Positions 33,724 to 42,542 of a stretch of DNA of 48,057 bases are shown here, in pieces (within the stretch, counting starts at the first letter, position 1; each line of letters begins with the position of its first letter). The position numbers were made by a program, and so were the translations under genes. This DNA is from Gammaproteobacteria bacterium. Lineage in GTDB: Bacteria; Pseudomonadota; Gammaproteobacteria; GCA-001735895. The notes beneath the pieces are model-generated. The model was not told the DNA's origin and did not search any database. It saw only the letters and a list, made by a program, of their open reading frames with translations. The stretch spans positions 3,285,427 through 3,333,483 of the forward strand of contig CP070646.1 of NCBI GenBank assembly GCA_020354435.1, in the 5' to 3' direction.

Positions 33724-35088
33724 GTGAAACATTTATTCCATCCAAGCCTGTACGATTTCAACCAGGCGCAACCGTCTTACTGGGAAGATACCGCGGGCGA
33801 GACGACGCTGAATAATGACAAGCTCGGCGGCTCGCAAAGTTGCGACGTGGCCATCATCGGCGCTGGTTACACCGGCCTGTCGGCGGCGTTGCACCTGGCG
33901 CGGGATTTCGACATCGACGTCTGCGTGCTCGAAGCCGGGCATATCGGCTGGGGCGCCTCCGGGCGCAATGGTGGCTTTTGCACCATGGGCATGACCAAGT
34001 TATCGCTCAAGGCGCAGCTGAAAAAATTCGGTGTCGAGCAAACCCGCGCCTTTCACCAGTCCCAGGCCGAAGCGGTAAATCTCGTGCGCGCGCTGGGCGA
34101 GGACGAAAACATCGATTTCCTGGCGCAGGGCGACTGCGAATTCATTGTCGCCGACAACGACGCCCATTTTGCCGAGATGCAAAAACAGGCCGAGATCGAA
34201 TCCACGCTGCTCGGCCTCGACATTACGCTGCACAGCCGCGACGCGTTTCGCGAAATCGGCTATGACTCGCCGCATCAGCACGGCGCGCTCGCGCACCGCC
34301 CTTCCTTCGGCCTGCATCCGCTGCGTTACGCCCTCGGTCTGGCCGCGGCCGCGGAACGCCGCGGGGCGAGGATCCATCCCTACAGCGAAGTCCTGAGCTG
34401 GCGCAAGCAGGGCGAGACTCACGTGCTCGAAACCGCCGGCGGCAGTTTGCGCGCGAAACAGGTTATCCTGACCGGTAACGGGTTCATGCCGGAGCATCTG
34501 CACCGAGGCGTCGAGGGCCGGCCGCTGCCGCTACAAAGTGCCATCGTCGTCACGCGTCCGATGAGCGCGGACGAACTCGGGCAAAAGCGATGGTTTACCG
34601 AAAATCCGACGATCAATTCGAAGCACATGTTTTTTTATTACCGCCTGCTCAGCGACGGACGCTTCCTGCTCGGCGGACGTGCCAACCATATCGGCGACCC
34701 CGCCGGCGCCGAGGCGACCTATGCCGAACTGAAACAGTCGATCGCGCGCATGTGGCCGCAATTCGCCGGGATCGACTACACCCACCAGTGGCGCGGGCTG
34801 GTCTGTTTCGCGCTGAACCTGCGCCCGTCTATCGGGCGCATGCCGGAAGACCCGTCGGTTTACTTCGGCTACGGTTACCATGGCAACGGCGTCAACAGCG
34901 CGACCTGGAGCGGGCGCGAGCTGGCGAAATGGCTGGCCGGCAGCGAATCCGGCGGTGGCCTCGTGCCCAGGCATCTGCCGGCGCTGGTGCGCGGTCGTCC
35001 GCCCCGATTTCCGCTCGCCCGCCTGCGGCGCCAATACCTGCGGCTGGGGCTCTGCATTTACAAGCTGCGAGATCGTTTTGACTGGTGA
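33724..35088 (+). CDS. FAD-dependent amine/amino-acid oxidase (PuuB/OrdL type)
   Basis: The 454-residue flavoprotein is of the DAO type typified by gamma-glutamylputrescine oxidase. It has an N-terminal extension with PSYWEDTAG, the FAD-binding motif AIIGAGYTGLSAALHLA, the GASGRNGGFC segment, a central HPLRYALGLAAAAERRGARI region and the C-terminal YFGYGYHGNGVNSATWSG motif. It ends with a short basic tail (PPRFPLARLRRQYLRL). The apparent start is GTG. It likely oxidises a primary or secondary amine with O2; the substrate is unknown. The downstream permease gene overlaps its end by 11 bases. Confidence 0.87.
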   Translation: MKHLFHPSLYDFNQAQPSYWEDTAGETTLNNDKLGGSQSCDVAIIGAGYTGLSAALHLARDFDIDVCVLEAGHIGWGASGRNGGFCTMGMTKLSLKAQLKKFGVEQTRAFHQSQAEAVNLVRALGEDENIDFLAQGDCEFIVADNDAHFAEMQKQAEIESTLLGLDITLHSRDAFREIGYDSPHQHGALAHRPSFGLHPLRYALGLAAAAERRGARIHPYSEVLSWRKQGETHVLETAGGSLRAKQVILTGNGFMPEHLHRGVEGRPLPLQSAIVVTRPMSADELGQKRWFTENPTINSKHMFFYYRLLSDGRFLLGGRANHIGDPAGAEATYAELKQSIARMWPQFAGIDYTHQWRGLVCFALNLRPSIGRMPEDPSVYFGYGYHGNGVNSATWSGRELAKWLAGSESGGGLVPRHLPALVRGRPPRFPLARLRRQYLRLGLCIYKLRDRFDW

Positions 35089-35803
35089 CGAGCCCGGTAT
35101 TCTCGTGGTCGCGCTGGTTGCCTTCGGCGCGGGCTTGATCCGGGGTTTTACCGGCTTTGGCGGGCCGGCCTTTATGCTCGCCACGCTGACGCTTTTTTTC
35201 ACGCCGGTCAGCATCCTTGCGAAAATTCTCGTGGTCGATTTTTTCGCCAACGTTTACCTGTTCAAGGTCTGTTATCGCCAGATCAAATGGCGCACGACCT
35301 GGACCATGGTCATTCCAACGCTGATCTGCATGCCGCTCGGCCACTGGTTGCTGCTGGAACTCGATCCGGCCTGGATGAAACGCGTGATGGCGGCGATCAT
35401 TTCGACCGCATGCGTTCTGATGTTGATCGGGTTTCGCTACAAGCATCCCATGACCCGCGGCTGGCTGATATTCGCCGGTATCTGTTCCGGCGCCGTATTT
35501 GGCGGTACTTATATCGCGCTGGTGGCGGTGGCATTCATCCTGCTCGGCCCCTATGACAAGGACCAGGGTCGCACGCTGATCATTTCGTGGTCATTTTTCG
35601 CGGTGCTCGGTTTTACCCTGACCTCGGTGATTAGCGGTACCACCGGCGTATCGGACGTACTCATCGCAATGCCGGGCGCGGTCACCTATATGCTCGGTAC
35701 CTGGATCGGCTCGCATGGCTTTCGCAAATCCAGCGAAAAGCTGTTTCGCCGCGCGGCGATTTCAACCCTGCTGGCGGTGTCCGTATTCAACCTGATTAGC
35801 TAA
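35078..35803 (+). CDS. TauE/SafE-family membrane transporter
   Basis: The product, 241 residues from a TTG at 35078, is hydrophobic with about eight predicted membrane segments. It shows the TauE/SafE (DUF81) pattern: LIRGFTGFGGPAFMLA near the N-terminus, IPTLICMPLGHWLLLELDP, and the second-half repeat FAGICSGAVFGGTYIAL with PGAVTYMLGTWIGSHGF. Members export sulfite, sulfoacetate or similar organic anions. The start is uncertain because the upstream frame is open inside the oxidase gene, but the membrane region begins just after the TTG. Overlap with the oxidase gene suggests a joint pathway. Confidence 0.82.
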   Translation: MTGDEPGILVVALVAFGAGLIRGFTGFGGPAFMLATLTLFFTPVSILAKILVVDFFANVYLFKVCYRQIKWRTTWTMVIPTLICMPLGHWLLLELDPAWMKRVMAAIISTACVLMLIGFRYKHPMTRGWLIFAGICSGAVFGGTYIALVAVAFILLGPYDKDQGRTLIISWSFFAVLGFTLTSVISGTTGVSDVLIAMPGAVTYMLGTWIGSHGFRKSSEKLFRRAAISTLLAVSVFNLIS

Positions 35804-35836
35804 CCCGCCTGTCGCGGGATTCGCCGTAGGCCCCCG

Positions 35837-36229
35837 TCAGGGTTCAACCGGGACTCCCTTTTCGTAGTATATGGTTTCATTGCCACCGTCCTTTTTAGTG
35901 ACTATCCAGGCGCCCTGCTTTAATCCTTCGAAGTAGGCGCCTTTTTCCAGAATCTCTCCTTCATCACTCCAGGATGTATACAGGCCGTGCAGTTTACCGC
36001 TGGAATTGGTTTCTGCCCTAAGAATCAAGATGCCATTCTTGACCAGTTCCAGGGGACCGGTTCTGACGATAACATCGGGCTCTTTTTCCCACATGCAGGT
36101 GAGCATTGTTACACCTCCACCGATATCAGTAGCGACGGGATCCCCTCTTACACAATGGAGCCCGGTAGCACCGGCGACCTGCGTCAGATTGACCAGAAGC
36201 AAAAAAGAAATGGTTTTCAAAAGCCGCAT
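35837..36229 (-). CDS. Secreted MORN-like (YwqK-type) repeat protein
   Basis: The 130-residue product has a signal peptide (MRLLKTISFLLLVNLTQVAGA). Its mature domain includes two MORN-like repeats of the YwqK type: SGKLHGLYTSWSDEGEILEKG and FEGLKQGAWIVTKKDG. Such proteins are sometimes labelled antitoxins by automatic annotation, but the secretion signal and the lack of a toxin gene speak against that here. Two cysteines (LHC and TCM) flank the first strand. Function is unknown. It is convergent with the TauE/SafE gene and divergent from the radical SAM gene. Confidence 0.72.
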   Translation of the reverse strand: MRLLKTISFLLLVNLTQVAGATGLHCVRGDPVATDIGGGVTMLTCMWEKEPDVIVRTGPLELVKNGILILRAETNSSGKLHGLYTSWSDEGEILEKGAYFEGLKQGAWIVTKKDGGNETIYYEKGVPVEP

Positions 36230-36253
36230 ATTAAGATTGTCGCCTTTCTTAAG

Positions 36254-36275
36254 CGACCTGGCTAAAGCCAGGTCG
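36254..36275. repeat. 9-bp hairpin between the YwqK-type gene and ygiQ
   Basis: CGACCTGGC and GCCAGGTCG pair perfectly around a TAAA loop. It lies upstream of both divergent genes (starts at 36229 and 36402). No T-run of note follows on either strand, so it may be a leader hairpin or operator rather than a terminator. The rest of the 172-base interval shows nothing clear. Confidence 0.4.
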
Positions 36276-36401
36276 TTAAAACCTCTATCCAGTCACGAGA
36301 CACAAAATCCGGGTAACGCCAGTTATGCTGATAAAAATTCCATCAGGGGTCAACAATAATTCCGTGTATCGGTTAGAATCGCGTTCCTAGCGGAAATTAC
36401 C

Positions 36402-38576
36402 ATGCAAATCGAACTATCCTCTGACGCCAGGCCGCTGAATCAGTACCCGCTCTACTGGGCCGAGTGCTTTGGCACGGCACCGTTTCTGCCGATGAGCCGC
36501 GTCGAGATGGAGCAGCTCGGCTGGGACAGTTGCGACATCATCATCGTCACCGGCGATGCCTATGTCGACCATCCGAGCTTCGGCATGGCGATCATCGGTC
36601 GCCTGCTCGAGGCACAGGGATTTCGAGTCGGCATCATCGCCCAACCTGACTGGCAGTCGGCGGAGCCGTTCAGGGCCCTGGGCAAGCCCAACCTGTTTTT
36701 TGGCGTCACTGCCGGCAACATGGATTCGATGATCAACCGTTATACCGCGGATCGCAAGATCCGCAGCGACGACGCCTATACGCCGGGCGACATTGGCGGC
36801 AAGCGACCGGACCGCTGTTCGATCGTTTACTCACAGCGCTGCCGTGAAGCCTATAAAGAAACCCCGATCGTCATCGGCGGTATCGAAGCATCGCTGCGCC
36901 GCATCGCGCATTATGACTACTGGCAGGACAAGGTAAGGCGCTCGATCCTGGCTGACGCCAAGGCTGATCTTTTGCTTTACGGTAACGCCGAACGCGCCAT
37001 CGTCGAGATCGCGCATCGCCTGGCAAAGGGCGAGTCGATCGAAAACATCACGGACGTGCGCGGCAGCGCGTTTTTCATCAGGGATCTGCCATCCGACTGG
37101 ATCGTGATCGATTCGACAAACGTCGACAAACCGGGGCGTATCGAGAACCGGCCCAACCCTTACGAAGTCATCGATGACAGTGTCTGCGATACAAGCCCGG
37201 ACAACGACACGGCGCCCGCAGCAAACGTTCGCCTCGACGGCAAGCTCGCCAAAGTACAGCAAAAACTCGCGCAGCGGCTGAAAACCGTGATCCGCTTGCC
37301 GTCCTTCAATGACGTCAGCCGCGACCCGGTATTGTACGCGCACGCGAGCCGCGTGCTGCACCTCGAAACCAATCCGGGAAACGCGCGCGCGCTGGTACAA
37401 AACCAGGGCGGCCAAAAAATCTGGTTTAACCCGCCGCCGCTTCCGCTGTCGACCGAGGAAATGGATTATGTCTTCGGCTTCGAATACGCCCGCGTACCGC
37501 ATCCGGCTTACGGTGATGCCCGCATCCCGGCCTATGAAATGATCCGTTTCTCGATCAATATCATGCGCGGCTGTTTTGGCGGTTGCAGCTTTTGCTCGAT
37601 CACCGAGCATGAAGGGCGCATCATTCAAAATCGCTCACAGGCATCCATTCTGCGCGAGATCGAAACCATTCGTGACAGGGTTCCGGGCTTTACCGGGATC
37701 ATCTCCGATCTCGGCGGGCCGACCGCCAACATGTACCGCATCGCCTGCAAATCGAAGGCCATCGAAAGCGCCTGCCGCAGACCTTCCTGCGTTTTTCCGG
37801 GCATCTGTGAAAACCTGAACACCGATCACTCGGCGCTGATCGAGCTCTACCGCGCCGCGCGTTCAACCGCGGGCGTCAAGAAAGTCCTGATCAGCTCCGG
37901 TCTGCGTTACGACCTCGCGCTCGAGTCACCGGCCTATGTCGAGGAGCTGGTCAGTCATCACGTCGGTGGTTATCTCAAGATCGCGCCCGAGCACACCGAA
38001 GCAGGGCCGCTGTCGAAGATGATGAAACCGGGCATGGCGAGCTACGATCGCTTCAAGGCGATGTTCGAAAAGTTTTCCAGCAAGGCCGGCAAGGAACAGT
38101 ACCTGATCCCCTATTTCATCGCCGCCCATCCCGGCACCACCGACGAAGACATGATGAATCTCGCCATCTGGCTCAAGCAGAACGGTTTCCGCGCCGACCA
38201 GGTGCAGAATTTTTATCCGTCGCCGATGGCGACCGCGACAGCCATGTATCACAGCGGCAAGAATCCGCTGCGAAGGGTCAGGCGTGACAGCGAGGAAGTC
38301 ATCATCGTAAAAGGCGAAAAACAGCGACGCCTGCACAAGGCTTTTCTGCGCTATCACGATCCGGCCAACTGGCCGCTGTTGCGCGAGGCCTTGAAATCGA
38401 TGGGACGGGAGGATCTGATCGGTAACGGCAAGCAGCAGCTGGTGCCGGCCTATCAGCCACGCAGCGCTGACAGTTATCGCAGTCCGCGACGGAAAAACAG
38501 TAACCGCCCTCTTTCCGGGCGCGCGCGCAAGGGACGCTTCCTGACCCAGCACAATGGTCTGCCACCACGCAGGTAA
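36402..38576 (+). CDS. YgiQ-family radical SAM protein
   Basis: The 724-residue protein matches the UPF0313/YgiQ family: an N-terminal B12-binding-like domain ([20 protein letters not shown]) followed by a radical SAM core. The [4Fe-4S] cluster motif CFGGCSFC (C-x3-C-x2-C, Cys391, 395, 398) is intact, followed by [22 protein letters not shown]-like and FCSI regions are as in the family, and the C-terminal tail is basic ([18 protein letters not shown]), suggesting RNA or nucleic acid contact. The substrate is not established. It stands alone. Confidence 0.9.
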   Translation: MQIELSSDARPLNQYPLYWAECFGTAPFLPMSRVEMEQLGWDSCDIIIVTGDAYVDHPSFGMAIIGRLLEAQGFRVGIIAQPDWQSAEPFRALGKPNLFFGVTAGNMDSMINRYTADRKIRSDDAYTPGDIGGKRPDRCSIVYSQRCREAYKETPIVIGGIEASLRRIAHYDYWQDKVRRSILADAKADLLLYGNAERAIVEIAHRLAKGESIENITDVRGSAFFIRDLPSDWIVIDSTNVDKPGRIENRPNPYEVIDDSVCDTSPDNDTAPAANVRLDGKLAKVQQKLAQRLKTVIRLPSFNDVSRDPVLYAHASRVLHLETNPGNARALVQNQGGQKIWFNPPPLPLSTEEMDYVFGFEYARVPHPAYGDARIPAYEMIRFSINIMRGCFGGCSFCSITEHEGRIIQNRSQASILREIETIRDRVPGFTGIISDLGGPTANMYRIACKSKAIESACRRPSCVFPGICENLNTDHSALIELYRAARSTAGVKKVLISSGLRYDLALESPAYVEELVSHHVGGYLKIAPEHTEAGPLSKMMKPGMASYDRFKAMFEKFSSKAGKEQYLIPYFIAAHPGTTDEDMMNLAIWLKQNGFRADQVQNFYPSPMATATAMYHSGKNPLRRVRRDSEEVIIVKGEKQRRLHKAFLRYHDPANWPLLREALKSMGREDLIGNGKQQLVPAYQPRSADSYRSPRRKNSNRPLSGRARKGRFLTQHNGLPPRR

Positions 38577-38616
38577 CCTGTGGGCGTATCCTGGAGTGAC
38601 CGGTCCGGTATAACGC

Positions 38617-39150
38617 CTATCCCTTCTCGATCACCAGCGTGATCTGGCCGACCTCGAATCCCCACTTGGTCATGATGGACTCGTTCAGCAGCACATGCTC
38701 CGATACCAGGTACATGCGATCATCGATACGAACATCGATCGTGTCGCCACCGTAAGGAATGCGCAAGACGTAATCCAGGAACAGGCTGTTACCTGCCACC
38801 TGCAGCGCGGCCTCGCCGACAACATCGCCCGCGGTCGCGCTGTAACTGCCGTCGCCAAGCGGCTTCAGCTTCCAGACACGTTGCTGTTGCTCACCGTCGT
38901 CGAACGTGAACCGCTCGTCGAGCGTGCCGATCCCGTCCACCCAGTACGCATCGATGGTGGCACTGAAGTAGCGAATCACCCGGCCCGCGCGATTCTTGAC
39001 GATACCATGGGCATAAAGCCTGCCGTCGAAAAACTCTTCGGCGACCAAACGCGGGCGATTGTCGGCGTATTCTTCGATCGAGACCGACGAACAGGAAGCG
39101 ATCAGGGCCAGGCACAATCCGGCCAGGCCAGATTTAAGCAGGGCGGACAT
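38617..39150 (-). CDS. DUF3833 lipoprotein
   Basis: The 177-residue product has a lipoprotein signal peptide (LCLALIASC, Cys20) and the DUF3833 pattern: YADNRPRLVAEEFFDGRLYAHGIV, a central GTLDERFTFDDGEQQQRVW, DYVLRIPYGG and NESIMTKWGFEVGQIT. Function is unknown. It is last in the leftward stress-island operon, and its ATG overlaps the preceding stop (TAATG). DUF3833 proteins recur beside CFA-synthase and amine-oxidase genes, which suggests a role in the same membrane-lipid process, by inference. Confidence 0.85.
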   Translation of the reverse strand: MSALLKSGLAGLCLALIASCSSVSIEEYADNRPRLVAEEFFDGRLYAHGIVKNRAGRVIRYFSATIDAYWVDGIGTLDERFTFDDGEQQQRVWKLKPLGDGSYSATAGDVVGEAALQVAGNSLFLDYVLRIPYGGDTIDVRIDDRMYLVSEHVLLNESIMTKWGFEVGQITLVIEKG

Positions 39151-39959
39151 TAGGAGTCGCCGACTTCGGCGTGAGACCTCGTATCGGGCAAGCTCGAGCC
39201 AAGGCTCACGGCCTGCTCGCCAGCGCTGCAGGCCAGCGCGGGGATACTCTGGTAGTTATAGCGAATGTCGACCACCGAACCGTTACCCTTGCCATCACCG
39301 ATGTTGGACAGTCCACGATAACGTCTCAGGCGTTGGTCCTCGGGATCGTAACCGAGCTCTATCGGCGCGACCAGCATGCGCAACAGCCAGTTCGAAAGTT
39401 CCAGCTTGAAACATTGGTCGGTTTCCGACGGGTAACTGCAGGCGGACTGCTTGACACGTAATTCAACCAGTTTCGAACGTTCTGCAAACGGGAACATGAA
39501 GCGCTTTTTTTCGCCGGCGAGCAGGCTATCCCAGTTACTCCTGATATAGCCGTCGAATCCCGCATCGATCACCACCGGCAGCTTGTCGCCGGCCCGGGCG
39601 GAATTGAGCTTTTTCGGTTCGTAACTGGCGGCGTCCAGTACCGCCATGCTGACTTTGCCTTCACGCAGCGCGACTTCGATCACTTCGCTGGAATAAAGAT
39701 TGTGCTGCACGAATGACGGCGTTAACGAACCGGAACTGAAGTCGAGCCGTTTTCGCGCAATCGTGCGACCTGATTCGTTGTGATAGATGACCTCCTTTTC
39801 ATCAGGTTTGCCATTGTCGCAATAGAACTCCCGATACAGCAACTCATTGCTTTTCAGATCGTAGGCCTCGCCGAGCGCATGCCCGACGCTGTCGCTGGCG
39901 TGGGCGACCGGCACCATTACCAGCACCAGCAAAACCAGCAGGTCAAAACATCGGTTCAA
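39150..39959 (-). CDS. Unrecognised secreted protein in the ECF island
   Basis: I do not recognise a family. The start is a TTG at 39959 (TTGA overlap with the previous stop) with GAGGAGG 7 bases upstream, giving 269 residues and a signal peptide (CFDLLVLLVLVMVPVAHA). The mature protein begins GEAYDLKSNELLYREFYC, a pattern seen in short periplasmic beta-rich proteins, and continues with KEVIYHNESGRTIARK, two further cysteines (SACSYPSETDQC) and a WLLRMLVAPIELGYDPE segment. It is probably periplasmic. Both junctions are overlapping, so it is a full member of the operon. Confidence 0.75.
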   Translation of the reverse strand: MNRCFDLLVLLVLVMVPVAHASDSVGHALGEAYDLKSNELLYREFYCDNGKPDEKEVIYHNESGRTIARKRLDFSSGSLTPSFVQHNLYSSEVIEVALREGKVSMAVLDAASYEPKKLNSARAGDKLPVVIDAGFDGYIRSNWDSLLAGEKKRFMFPFAERSKLVELRVKQSACSYPSETDQCFKLELSNWLLRMLVAPIELGYDPEDQRLRRYRGLSNIGDGKGNGSVVDIRYNYQSIPALACSAGEQAVSLGSSLPDTRSHAEVGDS

Positions 39960-40468
39960 CAGGCTTCCTCCTCTAATGCCTTGATTTTCCCGGCGTAGTA
40001 CATGCCAAACGGAAACAGCACGGCCCAACCCACAGCCATCACCCCAAGGGAGGCAATTATTGGCGGATCCAGGCGTGCTTCGGTCAGATGAGTGCCGAAC
40101 CAGTAACTGGCCGGCCCCAGCACCGCGGCAAAAACGGCTGCCAGCCACAAATATCGGTGCAGCCAGAAAAGGGCATGCATGAAGGTCGTTGCGAACAGCA
40201 GCCACAGGCATAGCAACCACAGCGGAATTCCAAGCAACGAGGCATTGGCATACTGGATGGTACCGGTTTGCACCATCGTGATATCCCACAGGCAACCTGC
40301 TAGGGCGATCATTACGATGAATCTCCATTCGCCCCGGTTGCCGAGAATCAACCAGTTGTGCAGCATCAGCGCGGGCAGCGTGAAAGCGACAGCGTAGAGA
40401 TCACCGCCGATCACACAAACCGCCCAGCCGACCTGGAACACTAACAGATTGATCGCAATTTTCTTCAT
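39956..40468 (-). CDS. DUF2878 inner membrane protein
   Basis: The 170-residue product from the ATG at 40468 is an integral membrane protein with about five segments and matches DUF2878: INLLVFQVGWAVCVIGGD at the N-terminus, then LPALMLHNWLIL, GCLWDITMVQTG, IPLWLLCLWLLFATTF and LGPASYWFG. Function is unknown. Longer upstream readings run in the CFA-synthase end and are not used. It lies between the CFA-synthase-like gene (20-base gap) and the unrecognised secreted protein. Confidence 0.82.
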   Translation of the reverse strand: MKKIAINLLVFQVGWAVCVIGGDLYAVAFTLPALMLHNWLILGNRGEWRFIVMIALAGCLWDITMVQTGTIQYANASLLGIPLWLLCLWLLFATTFMHALFWLHRYLWLAAVFAAVLGPASYWFGTHLTEARLDPPIIASLGVMAVGWAVLFPFGMYYAGKIKALEEEAC

Positions 40469-40488
40469 GCCGGTTAATCGATTTTCGA

Positions 40489-41748
40489 TCAGGCCGCAAC
40501 CGATCTGCGCCAGTCGGGTTTGGCCAGCAGAATCTGCGAAGTGCCGATGACGCGCTCTTCGAAGCCGCCCTGGCAGTAACACAGGTAGTAATTCCACATT
40601 CGGATAAAATAATCATCGAAGCCCAGTTCCCGTACCTGGTCCATTTTCGCCAGGAAGCGCTCACGCCAGACCTCGAGGGTTTTGGCATAATCCTCGCCGA
40701 TCTCCTGCATGCCGATCATCAGCAGGTCGGTATGTTTTCTAACCGACGAAAGAATAGCCTCGTGGCTCGGCAGCGAACCACCCGGAAAAATGTAGCGCTG
40801 TATAAAATCCACCGACTTTTGCGCATACTCGAAACGCTGATCCGGGATTGTGATCGCCTGCAGCAGCATCAGGCCGTCTTCCTTCAGCAACGATGCACAA
40901 CCGCTGAAGTACTGCTTGTAATACTCGTGGCCGACCGCCTCGATCATCTCGATCGACACTAGCTTGTCGAAACTGCCCTCCAGGTTGCGGTAATCTTCGA
41001 ACAGAACCTTGATCTTTCCGTCCAGGCCCTCTTGTTTTACGCGCTCGCAAGCCGCCTGGTACTGCTCGTGAGAGATAGTCGTAGTGGTTACACGACAGCC
41101 ATAATTTTTCGCCGCGTAAATGGCCAGGCCGCCCCAACCGGTGCCGATTTCGAGCAGGTGATCGGTTGGCTGCAGATCGAGCTTGCGGCAAATGACATCG
41201 AGCTTGTAGAGAGCCGCCTCGTCGAGACCCGCCTCCGCGTGTGGAAACATCGCCGACGAGTACATCATCTGCGGATCGAGAAATAGCGAGAAAAACTCGT
41301 TGCTAAGATCATAGTGCCGCGAAATATTGTCTCGCGCCTGTTTTTCGGTATTGCGGTTCAACCAGTGGAACAGCTTGTCGGCAAAACGCTGCAACATCGG
41401 CCTGGCATCATCCATCTGGTTAAGAAAATCGATATTCATCGACATCAGGCGAACCACGTCGACCAGGTTGGGCGTGCTCCACTTGCCGAGCATGTAGGCT
41501 TCGGCGCCACCGATCGATCCGCCAAATGCAATATCACGATAAGCGCTTACATCTTCGATTACGATCCTGGCCTTGATGCCATTACTATCCTCGGGATCGC
41601 CGAAACAGAAAAATTCGTCGCCCTCCTCGATTAACAGACAGCCTCGAGGAATTTTCTCGAGATGCCTGAACACCTGGCGCCGGGCAAAGCTGCCGAGCCA
41701 ACCGGAATCTGCGGGAGAATTGACTGTGGAGGTATTTGTAATGCTCAT
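40489..41748 (-). CDS. cfa: Cyclopropane-fatty-acid-synthase-like methyltransferase
   Basis: The 419-residue protein matches the CFA synthase family, which transfers a methylene group from S-adenosylmethionine to unsaturated acyl chains of membrane phospholipids. It has an N-terminal lipid-facing domain (GGSIGGAEAYMLGKW), then RDNISRHYDLSNEFFSLFLD, the SAM motif LEIGTGWGGLAIYAA, SIEMIEAVGHEYY and PGGSLPS. In Rhodobacter a homologue belongs to the RpoE-ChrR regulon, matching its place here. The exact product (cyclopropane, methyl or furan precursor) cannot be read from sequence. It overlaps DUF1365 by 4 bases. Confidence 0.9.
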   Translation of the reverse strand: MSITNTSTVNSPADSGWLGSFARRQVFRHLEKIPRGCLLIEEGDEFFCFGDPEDSNGIKARIVIEDVSAYRDIAFGGSIGGAEAYMLGKWSTPNLVDVVRLMSMNIDFLNQMDDARPMLQRFADKLFHWLNRNTEKQARDNISRHYDLSNEFFSLFLDPQMMYSSAMFPHAEAGLDEAALYKLDVICRKLDLQPTDHLLEIGTGWGGLAIYAAKNYGCRVTTTTISHEQYQAACERVKQEGLDGKIKVLFEDYRNLEGSFDKLVSIEMIEAVGHEYYKQYFSGCASLLKEDGLMLLQAITIPDQRFEYAQKSVDFIQRYIFPGGSLPSHEAILSSVRKHTDLLMIGMQEIGEDYAKTLEVWRERFLAKMDQVRELGFDDYFIRMWNYYLCYCQGGFEERVIGTSQILLAKPDWRRSVAA

Positions 41749-42542
41749 GTCTTCGTCTTTAGTCTCGTTATCGTTGGTTGATCCGGCCCATCCAACAGCT
41801 TGCCGGAAGGATGATCATAAAACGGGTTGCGCTTGATCCAGAGCTTCAAAGCCTGCCAGTAAATCGCGCCAGCGACCTTCGCCGTCATCCACGGGTGTTG
41901 CAGCAGTATCATGGTCAGGCTCGTCGCGTTGATTTCGCGCCGCTTCAGGGCCATAGTGGCGTCCATGTGGACTTCGCCATCCTTCCTGGTCTCCAGATTA
42001 AGACTCAGAATCGCAGAGGGATTGTTGCTGCACCACCGGTATTGCATATCCATCGGATTAAACGGCGAGACATGCAGCGATTTATCGAACTTGGTACGCA
42101 GAAAACGCTGCCGTGGATCACAGGGTAAAACGTAACTGACGCGTTCGTTCCACGGCGTATTGGTCACTTCGGCGACGACATAGCGCAAGGCGCCGTCGGC
42201 ATCAAAACAGTAGTAGCAGCTGATCGGATTGATCACGAAACCATAATAGCGCAGGTTGGCGAGCATACGAATCGGACCATCATGCCATTCGCCGGTGACC
42301 TCGTGTATTCGTTGACGCACAGCCTGCTTCAGCGGCAGCTGCGCATCTCCCAGAAAATCGGCGCGACGGAAGTGCGCCGGGAACCAGGGTTTTTTCGACC
42401 ACAATGGCGACAGCGCCAGAACCTCGTCGAGCTCGTCCAGATCGAGATACATCATGAACACCTCGTAGCTGAACTTGTGCGCCCGCGGAAGAAAGCGGCG
42501 ATGGCGCACGTAACCCTGGTAAATGGCACTATGCACAGGCAA
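41745..42542 (-). CDS. DUF1365 family protein
   Basis: The 265-residue product is a typical DUF1365 protein: YQGYVRHRRFLPRAHKFSYEVFMMYLDLDEL at the N-terminus (quoted in part), FVINPISCYYCFD, VTNTPWNERVSYVLP, the SLHVSPFNPMDMQYRW segment and a C-terminal WIKRNPFYDHP. The family occurs next to FAD amine oxidase and CFA-synthase genes in the singlet-oxygen regulon, and is thought to act with them on fatty acyl chains; its chemistry is not settled. It overlaps both neighbours (14 bases with the oxidase gene and 4 with cfa). Confidence 0.88.
   Translation of the reverse strand: MPVHSAIYQGYVRHRRFLPRAHKFSYEVFMMYLDLDELDEVLALSPLWSKKPWFPAHFRRADFLGDAQLPLKQAVRQRIHEVTGEWHDGPIRMLANLRYYGFVINPISCYYCFDADGALRYVVAEVTNTPWNERVSYVLPCDPRQRFLRTKFDKSLHVSPFNPMDMQYRWCSNNPSAILSLNLETRKDGEVHMDATMALKRREINATSLTMILLQHPWMTAKVAGAIYWQALKLWIKRNPFYDHPSGKLLDGPDQPTITRLKTKT

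Noticed and set aside
34880-35077. Upstream extension of the TauE/SafE frame inside the oxidase gene
   Set aside because: The extension is out-of-frame oxidase sequence rich in Arg, Pro and Cys; the membrane protein proper starts near 35078.
35837-36229. Toxin-antitoxin interpretation of the YwqK-type protein
   Set aside because: The signal peptide indicates export and no toxin gene is adjacent; the antitoxin label for this repeat family is not informative here.
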